A stretch of 64,000 nucleotides of DNA from Pammene aurita. Its lineage: Eukaryota > Arthropoda > Insecta > Lepidoptera > Tortricidae. The stretch covers positions 16,909,448 to 16,973,447 of the forward strand of contig OX352293.1 of NCBI GenBank assembly GCA_947086415.1. The letters run 5' to 3'. Made by a program: the position numbers and the translations under genes. Positions within the stretch are counted from its first letter, which is position 1; each line of letters begins with the position of its first letter. Shown here in pieces: positions 13,301-25,300 of the stretch. The notes below the pieces were generated by a model, which saw only the letters and a list, made by a program, of their open reading frames with translations, was not told the origin of the DNA and ran no database searches.

Positions 13301-16300
13301 GAAGAGGAGCGGAGCTGGGTGAAAGTGGAACGGTACTGGCGGAATTGAAGCAGAACTTGAGCGGAACTCATTTAAAGTGGCGAGAATTGAGTGGAAGTCA
13401 GTGAAGGGTAGCGGAACTGGGTAGAAGTGGAGCGGAACTGGCGGAATAGAAGCGGAACTTGAGCGAAACTCATTAAAACTGGCGGGAATTGAGTGGAAGT
13501 CATTGGAAGTAAAGCGGTACTAGGTGGAGGCGGAGCGGAACTGGCGAAATTGGAGCGGAAGTGATTAGAAGTGTGGTAGGAGTGGCAGAAATTGAGCGGA
13601 AGTGAAGTGGGATTGATCGGGATGGAGTTGAAGTCAGTGGGAGTGAAAAATTATTAAAATTTTCTGATATGTTCTCACTGCTGAGGTGAAAAGTTGTATG
13701 AGCAACATGAGACCAAAGTTATTTGCACCTCGTGCCTTTGAGTCACTCACTACGCTCGTGATTCTATTATAGAATCTTTCGCTTGCTAGGGACTCAAAAT
13801 TAACACTCGAAGCAAAAACTAACTTTGCTCTCTTGTTGCACAAATATCTATTTTTATTCCGTAGATTTTACAAGATTTTTAGTGTTGGCTTTTTAAGTAA
13901 CATAATACATATTACATAGCATTTCAAAGTAAGATATAAAATGTCGTGTGTTTATTTAATGTGTAAGTATTTATATTTTACATGACGTTTTAAAGTAACA
14001 GGCACACGGACATCTGGGGAGAGATTTTTAATAATCGAGCGCACGAATCTGATATTTAAAATTTGAATAAAACGAAGAAATATAATAATAATAAAACCAT
14101 GATTATTTATACCATTAATTTCATGCGAAAATAATGGCGACAGACTTTTGTGTGCGACTATTTTCGAGCTTAATTTCTTTGAAAATCGACCCCCTGTGCG
14201 CAACACACCTGATGGTCGGTATGTGGATTCTGAGTAATTCAAGTCATTGGTGGCTAAAGCGTTAATAAGGTGTGGTTGAAGCGGCAAAATTAAAGGCGGA
14301 GGGGTACCTGGCGGCGGTGGCGCTCCACGCACTCGGTGACGGCGGGCCACATGGCGGCGCGGTGGCGCGCGAGCGCGGCGCGCGCCTCCAGCTCGCTGAC
14401 GGCGGCGCCGGGCGCCAGGCGCGCCGCCGCCGCCTGCACGCCGGCCACCAGGCTCGGCCAGCGCTCGCGCAGCCACAAGAGCGGCGCTGCGGGACTTTGA
14501 GCCAGCGCCGCCTGTGCATTGAATAATAATAATAAATAAATATAATGGGACAATCTTACACAAATCAACCTAGTCCCACAGTAAGCTCAATAAGGCTTGT
14601 GTTGTGGGTACTAGACGACGATATATGTAATACATATATACATATAAATAGTTAAATACATAGAAAACATCCATAACTCAGTGCATTGGAATAAAACATC
14701 AAATTTATTTACAACATTAATTACAAACTAATTATTAATTAATTATTAAGGGCCTCCTAGCCCAGTCGGTAGTGACACTGCCTACGAAGCAGGAGGTCCC
14801 GGGTTCGAATCCTGGTCAGGGCATTTATTTATGTGTTTATCACAGATATTTGTACCTGAGTTATGGATGTTTCCTATGTATTTAAGTATTTATCTATCGT
14901 ATATATATCGTCACCTAGTAACCACAACACAAGCCTTATTGAGCTTACTGTGGGACTAGGTCGGTTGGTGTAAGTTTGTCCTATATAATATAATATATAT
15001 ATAAAACTTGGCAGCTGCATTGTCCCATCTGTACCTCGCAGCACTCGCTGGATTTTCTTCATCATCTACTTTCCCAGTACTACTACCCGAGAGAAGAAAT
15101 GCCTATCTATATCCAGTAGCCATACGATAAATAATAACGACAAAAAACTGCACGAGTACATATTGTTATTTTGTTGTTGTTACCTTAGCCTTAGATGATT
15201 GGCTAAGCGCCTTAGAATTTTACAAAGATTGCATAATACAGGTAAATTTGACGAGTGCCGCTGTGACCTGGGTAGCCTAGGGGTCAGGGCGTCTGTCACG
15301 AATGCAGAAGCCGCAGTGCGATTCCAGCTCAGGGCAAACGATGCGCTCAGGTTTCGCGGCGGTGACGTTTCCGCGGCGGAGATGTGCAAAAGGCTAATAA
15401 ACTCGTAAAGATAATCTTGTAGATACTCGCCTGCACCTCCGCCGCGCTGAAGCCGAGCCGCTCAGCCGTGTCCATGAGCCGCGCCAGCTCCAGGCCGCGC
15501 TCCGCCTCACGCGCCGCGCCCGCACCCAGCGCTTCCATCGACAACGTGCGGCTGTGTGCCAGCGGCTCAGGGGACGGCGCCTGTTGATAGATATAACGTT
15601 ATTTATTTAAACTTTATTGCACAATAATACAAAGTACAAAGGGCGGCCTTAATGCCAGAGGGCATCCTCTACCAGTCAACCATCAGGCCAAACAGATAAA
15701 AACAATAGTGCGGGAAACGGGAAGCAAACAGAAAACTAAAATCCGAAATTACATTACGTATAACTAAATATAAATTTATTCTACATAAATACGATTATTA
15801 TAATATATACACATCTATCTAATATAATCTACTATCATAAATCTAATCTACTATGAGTCTTAGTTAAGAGCCTTTTCTGTAAGATGCTTGCGCAACTTGC
15901 GTTTGAATGAGAATTTAGTCTGAGCTTGCCGAATATCCAAAGGGAGACTATTCCAAAGACGACCTGCCTATTTCACGAAAGAATTGGACATAGAACCGGG
16001 ACGATGGTAGGGGACTGTGAGTAACAATTTACGGGAGGTGCCAAGCTCACGGCCTGGCTGTTATGGTGGCAGGCAACGTAGGTTAAATTTTCGTACGGTA
16101 AAAGTAAATTCGTAAGTAATTGAATACAAGTATAACACATTGGGGGTGTTTTCCACAAAAGTGGCATTTGTTGTTAACCTTTAACTAACGACGTGGGTTC
16201 AGAGTAACACTCACGCTGAGGTGGTGTCTAACAGACGTCAAAAGTAAAATATATCATAAAAAAATTCATTTGCATTCTTCAGATACACAAGTTTTATATC

Positions 16301-19300
16301 AAATAATTAATCATATTATGTATTTGAATAATAGATATTCATAAAAAAACATACAAATTTTAGAGTCCATTCGACACTTAAGAAAAAACACCAAAAAAAA
16401 TTGGGTCATTATACCCAATTTTTTTCCAGTGACTTTTTTTCTTTAATTACTCAATGATTAAGGAACACAAAATCTTATATGTTAAGAAATGATCATTAGA
16501 GCGCTCAAGTGCAATAATTAATCATCAAAATAAAATAAAATAAACTGTTACACGCTAAATATATATCGTGTTTTTTGTGCACTACTGAGAGGAAATTGTC
16601 AGAAGATACTATAAGTGATATTGGGAGGTTAAGGGCCCAAAGTTACAAAGTCGGCACGTGGAGACGAGCTGTGAGGCTAATTAGTAAAACAAAAGCCGTT
16701 AAGACTGTTATTGGAAAGAATTTTCTACTTTTTAGCTCGTCACCAAGAGACGTGAAATACGTTAACACCGTGGTGGCGTCTGTAAGACGTCGATGATTGT
16801 TACGAATGTATGTGCGTTAGTTTCACTCCCAGCATCTCGGGGATGCTAGATCGGTTCAATTAGAGGATGACGACAGAAATAATGATACTGCGGGATGCGT
16901 TTTAACAGAAACATTCGACCGAAATATTTGTATGTGTTTAACAAATTTTTAGTACACGAACACCGTAGTGACGTCCGTGAGACGGCAATGACTCGGTTTA
17001 GGGCATAATGTGCACAAGTTTGACGGCCGGCATCGAAAGGGATGCTAGATAATAACAAAAGAGGAAGGTACAAGAAACGAGAGCTTTTCACAATACAGGG
17101 TGTTTGGTAACCGGATGCAAAGCCGAAAGTAGGAGATAGCCTAGGTCATGTAGAACATTTTTAGCCATACTTGTCTTAGACAAATGTTATTAGTTTTTTT
17201 TTAATTTAAATTTAAAAATTTGTCGGAGAAAACTGCAAAACTTCAGACTAAATCGATAATTAGTACTTTTTTTACTGCAGGTAGATTTATTTTTGTTTTA
17301 TTTCGTATTGTGCAATGTCTATCAAACACTAGAAAAGTGATTTCAAACATCTGTGTCTAAAGAAAACAAGTTGACAGCGATTTAAAATTTTAGTTACATG
17401 AAAATGTAAACGATTTAAGTGATTTCAAATTACGAAAAAAAAAAACTAAAATAGCCACGAATTTTCAAACCATTTTAAAAACATGCTTGGCTTTTACCCT
17501 TTTATTTAAGCTATCAAACACGACTGTAGCTACTGTATCCTTGAAAATAAGCCACCTAAACCAACTGGGTAGCTAAAATGTTTCACTCTACTTGTGATAC
17601 TTGTGGTAGTTGTGGTGACGAATCTCATTATGATTTTACAATAAAACATTGGTTCTGAATACTAAGTTGGCGTTGACTTGACATTTGACTTGTTTTAAAA
17701 GGGTTAAGTGTACTGGACAAAACTACCACATGCAATTTTAACAAACAAAGGCTTGCGGCGGTGAGAGACAAAAGGGACTGATAGCGGCAGGCGGCGGGCG
17801 ATAAGACAGTCATGTCTCAAGCCATTTTATCTTTGAAAATAGGCTACCTGTACTAATAAGAGGGAATGTTTAGGGTAAATTAAAACAAAAGCATAAAAGA
17901 TAAGTTATTTATTTTTACGATCAACACATTAAAATTACACATCATCGCTCGTTTTCAAAATGTGACCCGCCGTTTCGAATACAAGCACGAGCCCGTCTTC
18001 TTACTTCTGTGGTGGTTGTTCCGAATATCATTTCTTCCCTCATCCTTTCGAACGCCGCTTCTATCCTCTCCCTCAGCTCTTCTACGGTATTAATGACCTC
18101 TTGTGTGTAGACTAGCTCCTTAGCTCGGCCCCAAACGAAAAAATCCAATGGTGTCAAATCAGGTGACCGAGCGGGCCAAGGGATTCGTCCACCTCTGCCG
18201 ATCCAACCGTCCGGGAAACAGTTATCCAGATGCTCCCTTACAGCCAGAGAGTAATGGGCGGGACAACCGTCGTGTTGAAATGTCACTGCACCGGGCAGCT
18301 GGTCTTCGTCAATAAGCCTGGGCAAATCGTTTTGTAAAAATTCCAAATAATTTGCCCCATTTAAATTATTTGGCAAAAAATGTGGCCCAATAAGGACTCT
18401 GCCGATGATTCCAGCCCACACATTGACGGAAAACCTTCTTTGGAAGGACACTTGCTTTTTCCAATGTGGATTGTTGTTTTTGTCAGCCCATTGGTGTAGG
18501 TTATGGAAATTTGTGATCCCCTCCCGGGAAAATTTCGATTCATCGGTCCAAAGAATGCTTCGCAAAAAACGTCGGTCTTCGATATCCGCATTGAGTAAAA
18601 ATCGGCAGAAGTCCACTCGGCGTGCAAGATCTCCTTCGTCCAAACCTTGAACTCCGATGCCGCGAAAAGGATATTTTCCCTCACGATTCATTGTGGCCCA
18701 TACTTTCCATGTGGACAAGTTCAGATTACGAGCTACCACTCTGATGCTCGTATTCGGATCCTCTGCAAATGCCTGTAGAACGTCTTCCTCCACTTCAGGG
18801 CGATTACGTCCTGGATTCCCTCCATGTTGCACAGCAATACCATTCTCACGTAGCCTTCGGAATGAATTGTAAAACACTCTCACATTAGGCAATCTCCGGT
18901 TTGGAAAACGCTCTTGGTACATCCGTCGGGCCATCGCTCCATTACTGTCAGCTTTGCAGTACATGTAGATAATGTCGGCGTATTCTTCGTTCGTAAACTC
19001 CATGTTTACAATGAAGAAGTCGTAATTACACGTGAAGGAGCGCCTACGGCAGCTACAACTTGACACGGTAAATTGAGATGAGAGCGGGAAATTAAACCAC
19101 AATGAACGTCTAATCGCAACTGAAGTTGTAACTAGACTAAATTACTAGTTTTTGCACAAATACTCATGTAGCTAATCAGTTTATCTTTGTCAATAAAGCA
19201 CAAAACCGATCATCTTTGTTTAACGCCACTCACCGCCTGCCGCTATCAGTCTCTTTTGTCTCTCACCGCCGCAAGCCTTTGTTTGTTAAAATTGCATGTG

Positions 19301-22300
19301 GTAGTTTTGTCCAGTACACTTAACCCTTTTAAAACAAGTCAAATGTCAAGTCAACGCCAACTTAGTATTCAGAACCAATGTTTTATTGTAAAATCATAAT
19401 GAGATTCGTCACCACAACTACCACAAGTATCACAAGTAGAGTGAAACATTTTAGCTACCCAGTTGGTTTAGGTGGCTTATTTTCAAGGATACAGTAGCTA
19501 CAGTCGTGTTTGATAGCTTAAATAAAAGGGTAAAAGCCAAGCATGTTTTTAAAATGGTTTGAAAATTCGTGGCTATTTTAGTTTTTTTTTTATCGTACTT
19601 TGAAATCACTTAAATCGTTTACATTTTCATGTAACTAAAATTTTAAATCGCTGTCAACTTGTTTTCTTTAGACACAGATGTTTGAAATCACTTTTCTAGT
19701 GTTTGATAGACATTGCACAATAAGAAATAAAACAAAAAAAAATCTACCTGCAGTAAAAAAAGTACTAATTATCGATTTAGTCTGAAGTTTTGCAGTTTTC
19801 TCCGACAAATCTTAAAATTTAAATTAAAAAAAAACTAATAACATTTGTCTAAGACAAGTATGGCTAAAAATGTTCTACATGACCTAGACTATCTCCTACT
19901 TTCGGCTTTGCATCCGGTTACCAAACACCCTGTATACATTAAAAAAAATATTCTCGAAAGAAAATTCAGTACGTCTGTGAGACGTGCACATCGTCAGTTA
20001 AAGGTTAAGATTGGAAATTGTAGGTAATTGTGTTGTATTGGAAAACGGTATATGTAGACAAGTTAGCATAAGTAGACGTTAAATTTACATGAAAATAGGC
20101 GGTCCACATTTTGCGATTGCAAACTCTGCATGAGACACTAAATATCAATGAAAGCACGGTTTTTAAATATGAATTCGCTATAAAAACACATTTGAAGTCC
20201 GGGATTACCTCGGAGCCGTAGAAGCTGGAGCGGCGCGCAGGGCGCCCGCGGCGCAGGTCGAGGTGCGAGGCGCGGCGCGTGAGGCGCCGGCGGCCCGCGT
20301 CGCTGTCGCCGGCGGGGCTGCCGTCGCGCGCCTCGCGTGTCTCGCGCCACTCCCAGCGCCCGCCGCCGCCGCCGCCGCCGGTGCGCACGCTTCGCTCGCT
20401 CTCCTGACCATATGGATGATGAACATATTCAATTGTATCTAAGTAGTTTTTTTTTCTTGTAAGTTAACTTTTCAATACTATTTACTGTTAAATACAGGAA
20501 ACTATAGGTCTATATAGTAAAAATAGCTTTTTGATAATTTACACATATGTTTTTATTCTTATAATTTTTTTTTGTTTGTTTCTTAATAAATTAAAAAAAA
20601 AAAGAAGTTGATGAGACATGTTATATTTGTAAGAACATTTTGTTAAGGGGCTTCTTGGCGCCAATTTTCCAAATCCTTCGATTTAAATCCGTTAGTTTTT
20701 AGGCCTGATAATTCATTTTCACCACTCCACCTCGGAAACACGTGGGGATAACCACAATCTGGTGCAAGTTTTGATTTGTTTCTTCACATTATTTGGTAGA
20801 TTTTTTTATATCACGACGGTAGTAAACAAGCATACGGGCCACCTGGTGGTAAGCAGCTACCGTAGTCTATGAATGCCTGCAACTCCAGAGGTGTCACATG
20901 CGCGTTGCCAACCCTTTCATATAAACAAGGACAAGAGGGTCCCCCATCGTCAACACGCTGAATCCTCTTTGAGCTTACTCACCAGCAGGAACACAACACT
21001 ATGAGTAGGGTCTATACTTCGTTTTATTTGAGATTAGAAAAATGTTGACAGAACGATGTACAGGGTTCTTTATTAGGCACGATACATGTCACAACTGTCA
21101 AAGTGCCTACGCCGTCATTAAAGATACATAAATATATTTGTATTTATAGTAAAGCCATGCCTACGTATTTGTAAATGTTATATTGAGTATTTAACAATAT
21201 TTTGGTAGTAGTTTTATGCACGAAATATTTTATTTTTATTATTGTTAATGTTCTCGTCAATTTTGCACAATAAAATACATAGAGAAGAAGAGGCTCGAAA
21301 CGGATGGTTCGATTTTTAAATATTTTCTCGCGTCATCTGTCATAAGTATCTCTCAGCCATACCTGGATAATTTTAGTGTTCAAATGTTATTGTGATTCTT
21401 ATTTAAGTAAAGGTATTTCCTTGCTCTATTATTGTGCATTTAGTTGGAGGGTTATGTAGCAATCAGAGGCAGACCCGAGTGGCCGCTCCAAGGCAGCTCT
21501 AAGCTCGTACCGCCCCTTATCTCTGGTACCCGCCCTAAGTAAAATATTAGAAGTCGGCCTTAACAACAGACTGTTATCGTTCTGGATCCCACAATCAACC
21601 CTGTCAGATAAGCAGTTCGCATACCGCCATGGGCGTTCAACAACCGATTTAGTGCGTGAAGTTGTATGGGACGTGGTCAGGGCGCGAGAGACCGATCTGC
21701 AAGTGGCCGTGGTGTGCTGCGACCTCTCGCGCGCGTTCGATACTGCGAACCACCGCCTTATCGCGCGCAAACTAGAACACTATGGAGTTCGTGGGCCGGC
21801 ACTTTCATTGCTGATGTCTTTTATGTCAGACAGATGCCAAGTAGTGGTAGGTGACAGTGGTCGTGTTAGGTCCGAGGAGATGAAGTGCCTACTTGGTGTA
21901 CCGCAAGGTTCATGCCTATCTAATACTAATAGTGTACTATTTAGTATTCTTCTCAACGACCTGCCTCAAGTCATAAAAAGTTGCAGAATATATATGTCTG
22001 CTGACGACGTCACGGCTGTCGTCACCGGAACATCGCATCAGCAACTGGAAACGAACATCAACAGTACCATTTACCAACTGAGCCAGTGGTTTAATGCTAA
22101 CGGTTTATCCCTAAACAAAAGTAAAACTTGCTGGATGAATTTCAAACTCAATGGCCACGCGTGCCAGTCGCTGACAGTGTGCGCCGGTGACGATGTAGTT
22201 CAGCAGGTGGCGGAAATAAAACTTTTTTTTGGGTTTCACCATAGATAGCTGCGGTTAGACGTACACATCGACCAGCTATGCGCGAGACAGGGCAGCGCGT

Positions 22301-25300
22301 GCTATGCGTTAAAGCGCCTCGCCAGCACTGCAACCACATATGTCATCAGGACCTGCTACTTCGCCACTGTGCAAGCGCCTATCTCATACGGCACCGAGAT
22401 CTGGGGCAGAGCTGCGGAATGGCATCGCGTGTTCACGTTACAAAGACGGGCCGTCCGCGCAATAGCGTGCATTCCTGATGACGTCGACGCTTGCCAGTAT
22501 TTCCGCCAATATGACATTTTAACCCTACCATGTATATTCATCCACCAAGTAGCGCTCTTTACCCACACTAACTTCAATAGATTTACAGTGAAACAGTCGA
22601 ACCCAAATCACCACTTGCGTAGTAATAGGAACGCATGCTGTCTTGAATCTGTGTTCCATAGTTTATCAAAAGGCAAACGATCAGTTCATGTACTCGGCCC
22701 GAGCATATATAACCACCTACCAAAGATTATCAAAGATGCACCTTCCGTCCATAATTAAAAAAAATAATAATATGGTTATTAAAATCACAATTTTTGACTT
22801 AGACAAGTATTTTTCCAACAATGTTACAAATAATAATACCTAAGAATTAAATAAACAACTACATATTATATACCAACAATTGTAATATTCTATATTGATA
22901 TGTCCAACTATGACGTGTAACTTTGTTATTAAAATTTTCTGTGGCATAAAACAACAAAAGCCACCTCGTAGTCCAACACACCTTTTACCATTACCTAAGA
23001 CATTTGTTTTATTATTTAGTATTATATAATACAATTATTAAATGATGTTTAGAAGGAATTTTATTTACGAAAATTTAGTAATAAGTACATATTACGATTG
23101 TCAATTAAATAATTTTCGTGACAAACTAGACATTAAGTTTCCGTTTTAGAACGTACTTGCGTCACTGTCAGGTCTGTTTTTAAATTTTCACGTGTCTCTA
23201 ACGTGATAATCAAAAGGAAATTGTGTTTTGATTGTTGTGTTGGATTATTTAATTTGTAAGCTGTTATTATTTATTCACAAACGTGAACTCTTAATCATGT
23301 TAACTAATCGCTTGTTGGTGTGCTTGCAGTATGTTTAAATTGAACATTTAGAACAGGTTGGCAACTACTGTTTCTATGTTTACTCAATTTCTAATCTCAA
23401 AAAAAATGGAGTATAGTGTTATTTAGCTGTGGTTTTCTGTAAGGTGCAGGTACTTCCCCAGTCAAGTTTTGCTCCAGATTTGAGCGAAATGACATTCGCA
23501 GTTCCCATAGCTCTCTTTTTGGACGTAGTTTAATGATGTCTCATGAATCAACCTGTATATATCATCTAGGTATCATGTCATAGGCTCTGATACTATAAGG
23601 ACATATAATTTGTTTTCTGTATACTTAGCAGCACCGCCTACAATCTTTCTGCTTGGCCCTAAGGTCGACTGGTAGAGAATGCCTCATGGCATTAAGTTCG
23701 CCTTTTGTACGATAAGTTTTCTTCTTGTGCAATAAAGATTAAATAAATAAATACCCGGGTCCAAAATGGATGGACTTTAAACAGATGATTTTGAATTATA
23801 CAATTTTAAAAGCATTAGTTTGACTTCGATCTCTAATACATTGTTGTATTTTACTCACGGATGTGTGGTGAAAAATATAACATTATACTCGGCAGCAAAG
23901 CTTGTTTAACCTCTCTTGCCTTGAGGCCCTCGCACGCTCAAGATTCCGTTTTTTAGCCACTCACTACGCTCGTGGTTCAATTTTGAAATCTTTCGCTGGC
24001 TCGGGTCTCAATATAAACACGCATCGTGAGGTGAGGTTAAACAACATCTTTGCTCCATTGTATAATAAATAACTATTTTAAGCCTGATAAAGTACGTAAA
24101 ACTAACCCGTGTGTCACTAGATAGCGAATGCCTGCTATGTGAGCGTTCGCGACGAGCGTCGTCTCGAAACCGACGACGGGAACCCGATCGAGGCACCGAT
24201 GGAGCTCGTTCTTTCTCCCGCTCCCTTTCTCGCTCGCGCTCTCTTTCCCGCTCTCGTTCTCGTTCCTTCTCTCGCTCACGTTCCTTCTCCTGCTCACGTT
24301 CTTTTTCCCGCTCACGCTCACGCTCCCATGGCGTTGGAACTTCGTATGTCTGAAAAAAAAGACATTCGCTTATGCTTGTTCTATTTATGCCAAGACATAA
24401 TAAACTTTACTAAGTTGATTTAAAATGGTAACGGAATTTAAGTTAAGTTTACGTCTGTAATGATGAACTTAGTTACAAACTATGTAGTAAAAAAAAGTAT
24501 GCGATTTGATGTGCGACTAATGTACTAGTATTTTATTTATTTTTGACTTACCTGAGTTGAGATACTTTGAGGTGGCGGTGATGTACCCGTATTGGAGACA
24601 TTTGATCGACTGAAAGGCGACCGGCCGCGGCTATCAAAGCTTCCCCGCGGTGGGGAAGCGCCAGCGGACTTTTTTTGGTTCATATTCGGAGCAGACGGTC
24701 GCAGGTTGCTCTCACGCGGCGGCGAAGGCCCCACCGAGATAGTGTGCCGAGTTGGAGGTTCAGGCGGTGATCTCGCCGCGTGTCGGTTTTCCTTGCGAGG
24801 CGGTGATGAGCCCACAGACACGCTGTGTCGTCCTTGCTCGCTTCCATTATACGTGGCTCTGCCATTAACTTCCCGAGACGTTACACCATTTCGGACATCT
24901 TTGGGTGGAGATGGCCCCACGGCCATGTCGTGTCGTCGAGACTGGTCGTTTACGTCCCGTACCGGCGTCACAAGTCTGCTTGTTGGTTGTCTAGCTTTAT
25001 TTTCCCTAGGCGGGGAGGGACCGCAGCCGGTTGAAGTCTTCTCTTTTTTCTGCTGGACTTTAATTACCTCGCCATCTGTAACCACGCCATGTGTCACACT
25101 CATACAAACTTCAATACCTATTAAGTATTTTCACAGGAGAAAATAATATCAACTTTCTATCGACTCTGTTAGCAATTTCATATTATATTTACTGGTTTAA
25201 TCCCAGCAACAGAGTTGTCGCTTACTTTGCTTTTGGCGAGTGTCATTAGATCCATCATTGTTGGAGATGTGTAGGCGCGCCATGGCATCGGCGGCGCCGT

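Larger units (their letters stand above)
17096..19932 (-). mobile_element. complete Tc1/mariner-superfamily DD41D element (rosa-like)
   Basis: 2,837 bp bounded by TA at 17094-17095 and 19933-19934. Ends read CAGGGTGTTTGGTAACCGG and its reverse complement. Inverted repeats of about 700 bp per side flank one uninterrupted transposase frame. The near-identical arms and open frame suggest a young, possibly active insertion in LUBEL intron 10. Such long arms are unusual for this superfamily. Confidence 0.92.

Noticed and set aside
12479..13371. 175-aa and 87-aa Ser/Thr/Pro/Phe-rich ORFs on the minus strand
   Set aside because: Translation of the purine-rich minisatellite; no start context or homology.
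24111..24423. Plus-strand Ser/Arg-rich (SRSRSLSR) ORFs resembling an SR protein
   Set aside because: Antisense shadow of LUBEL exon 9, whose Arg/Glu codons read as Ser/Arg/Phe on the other strand.
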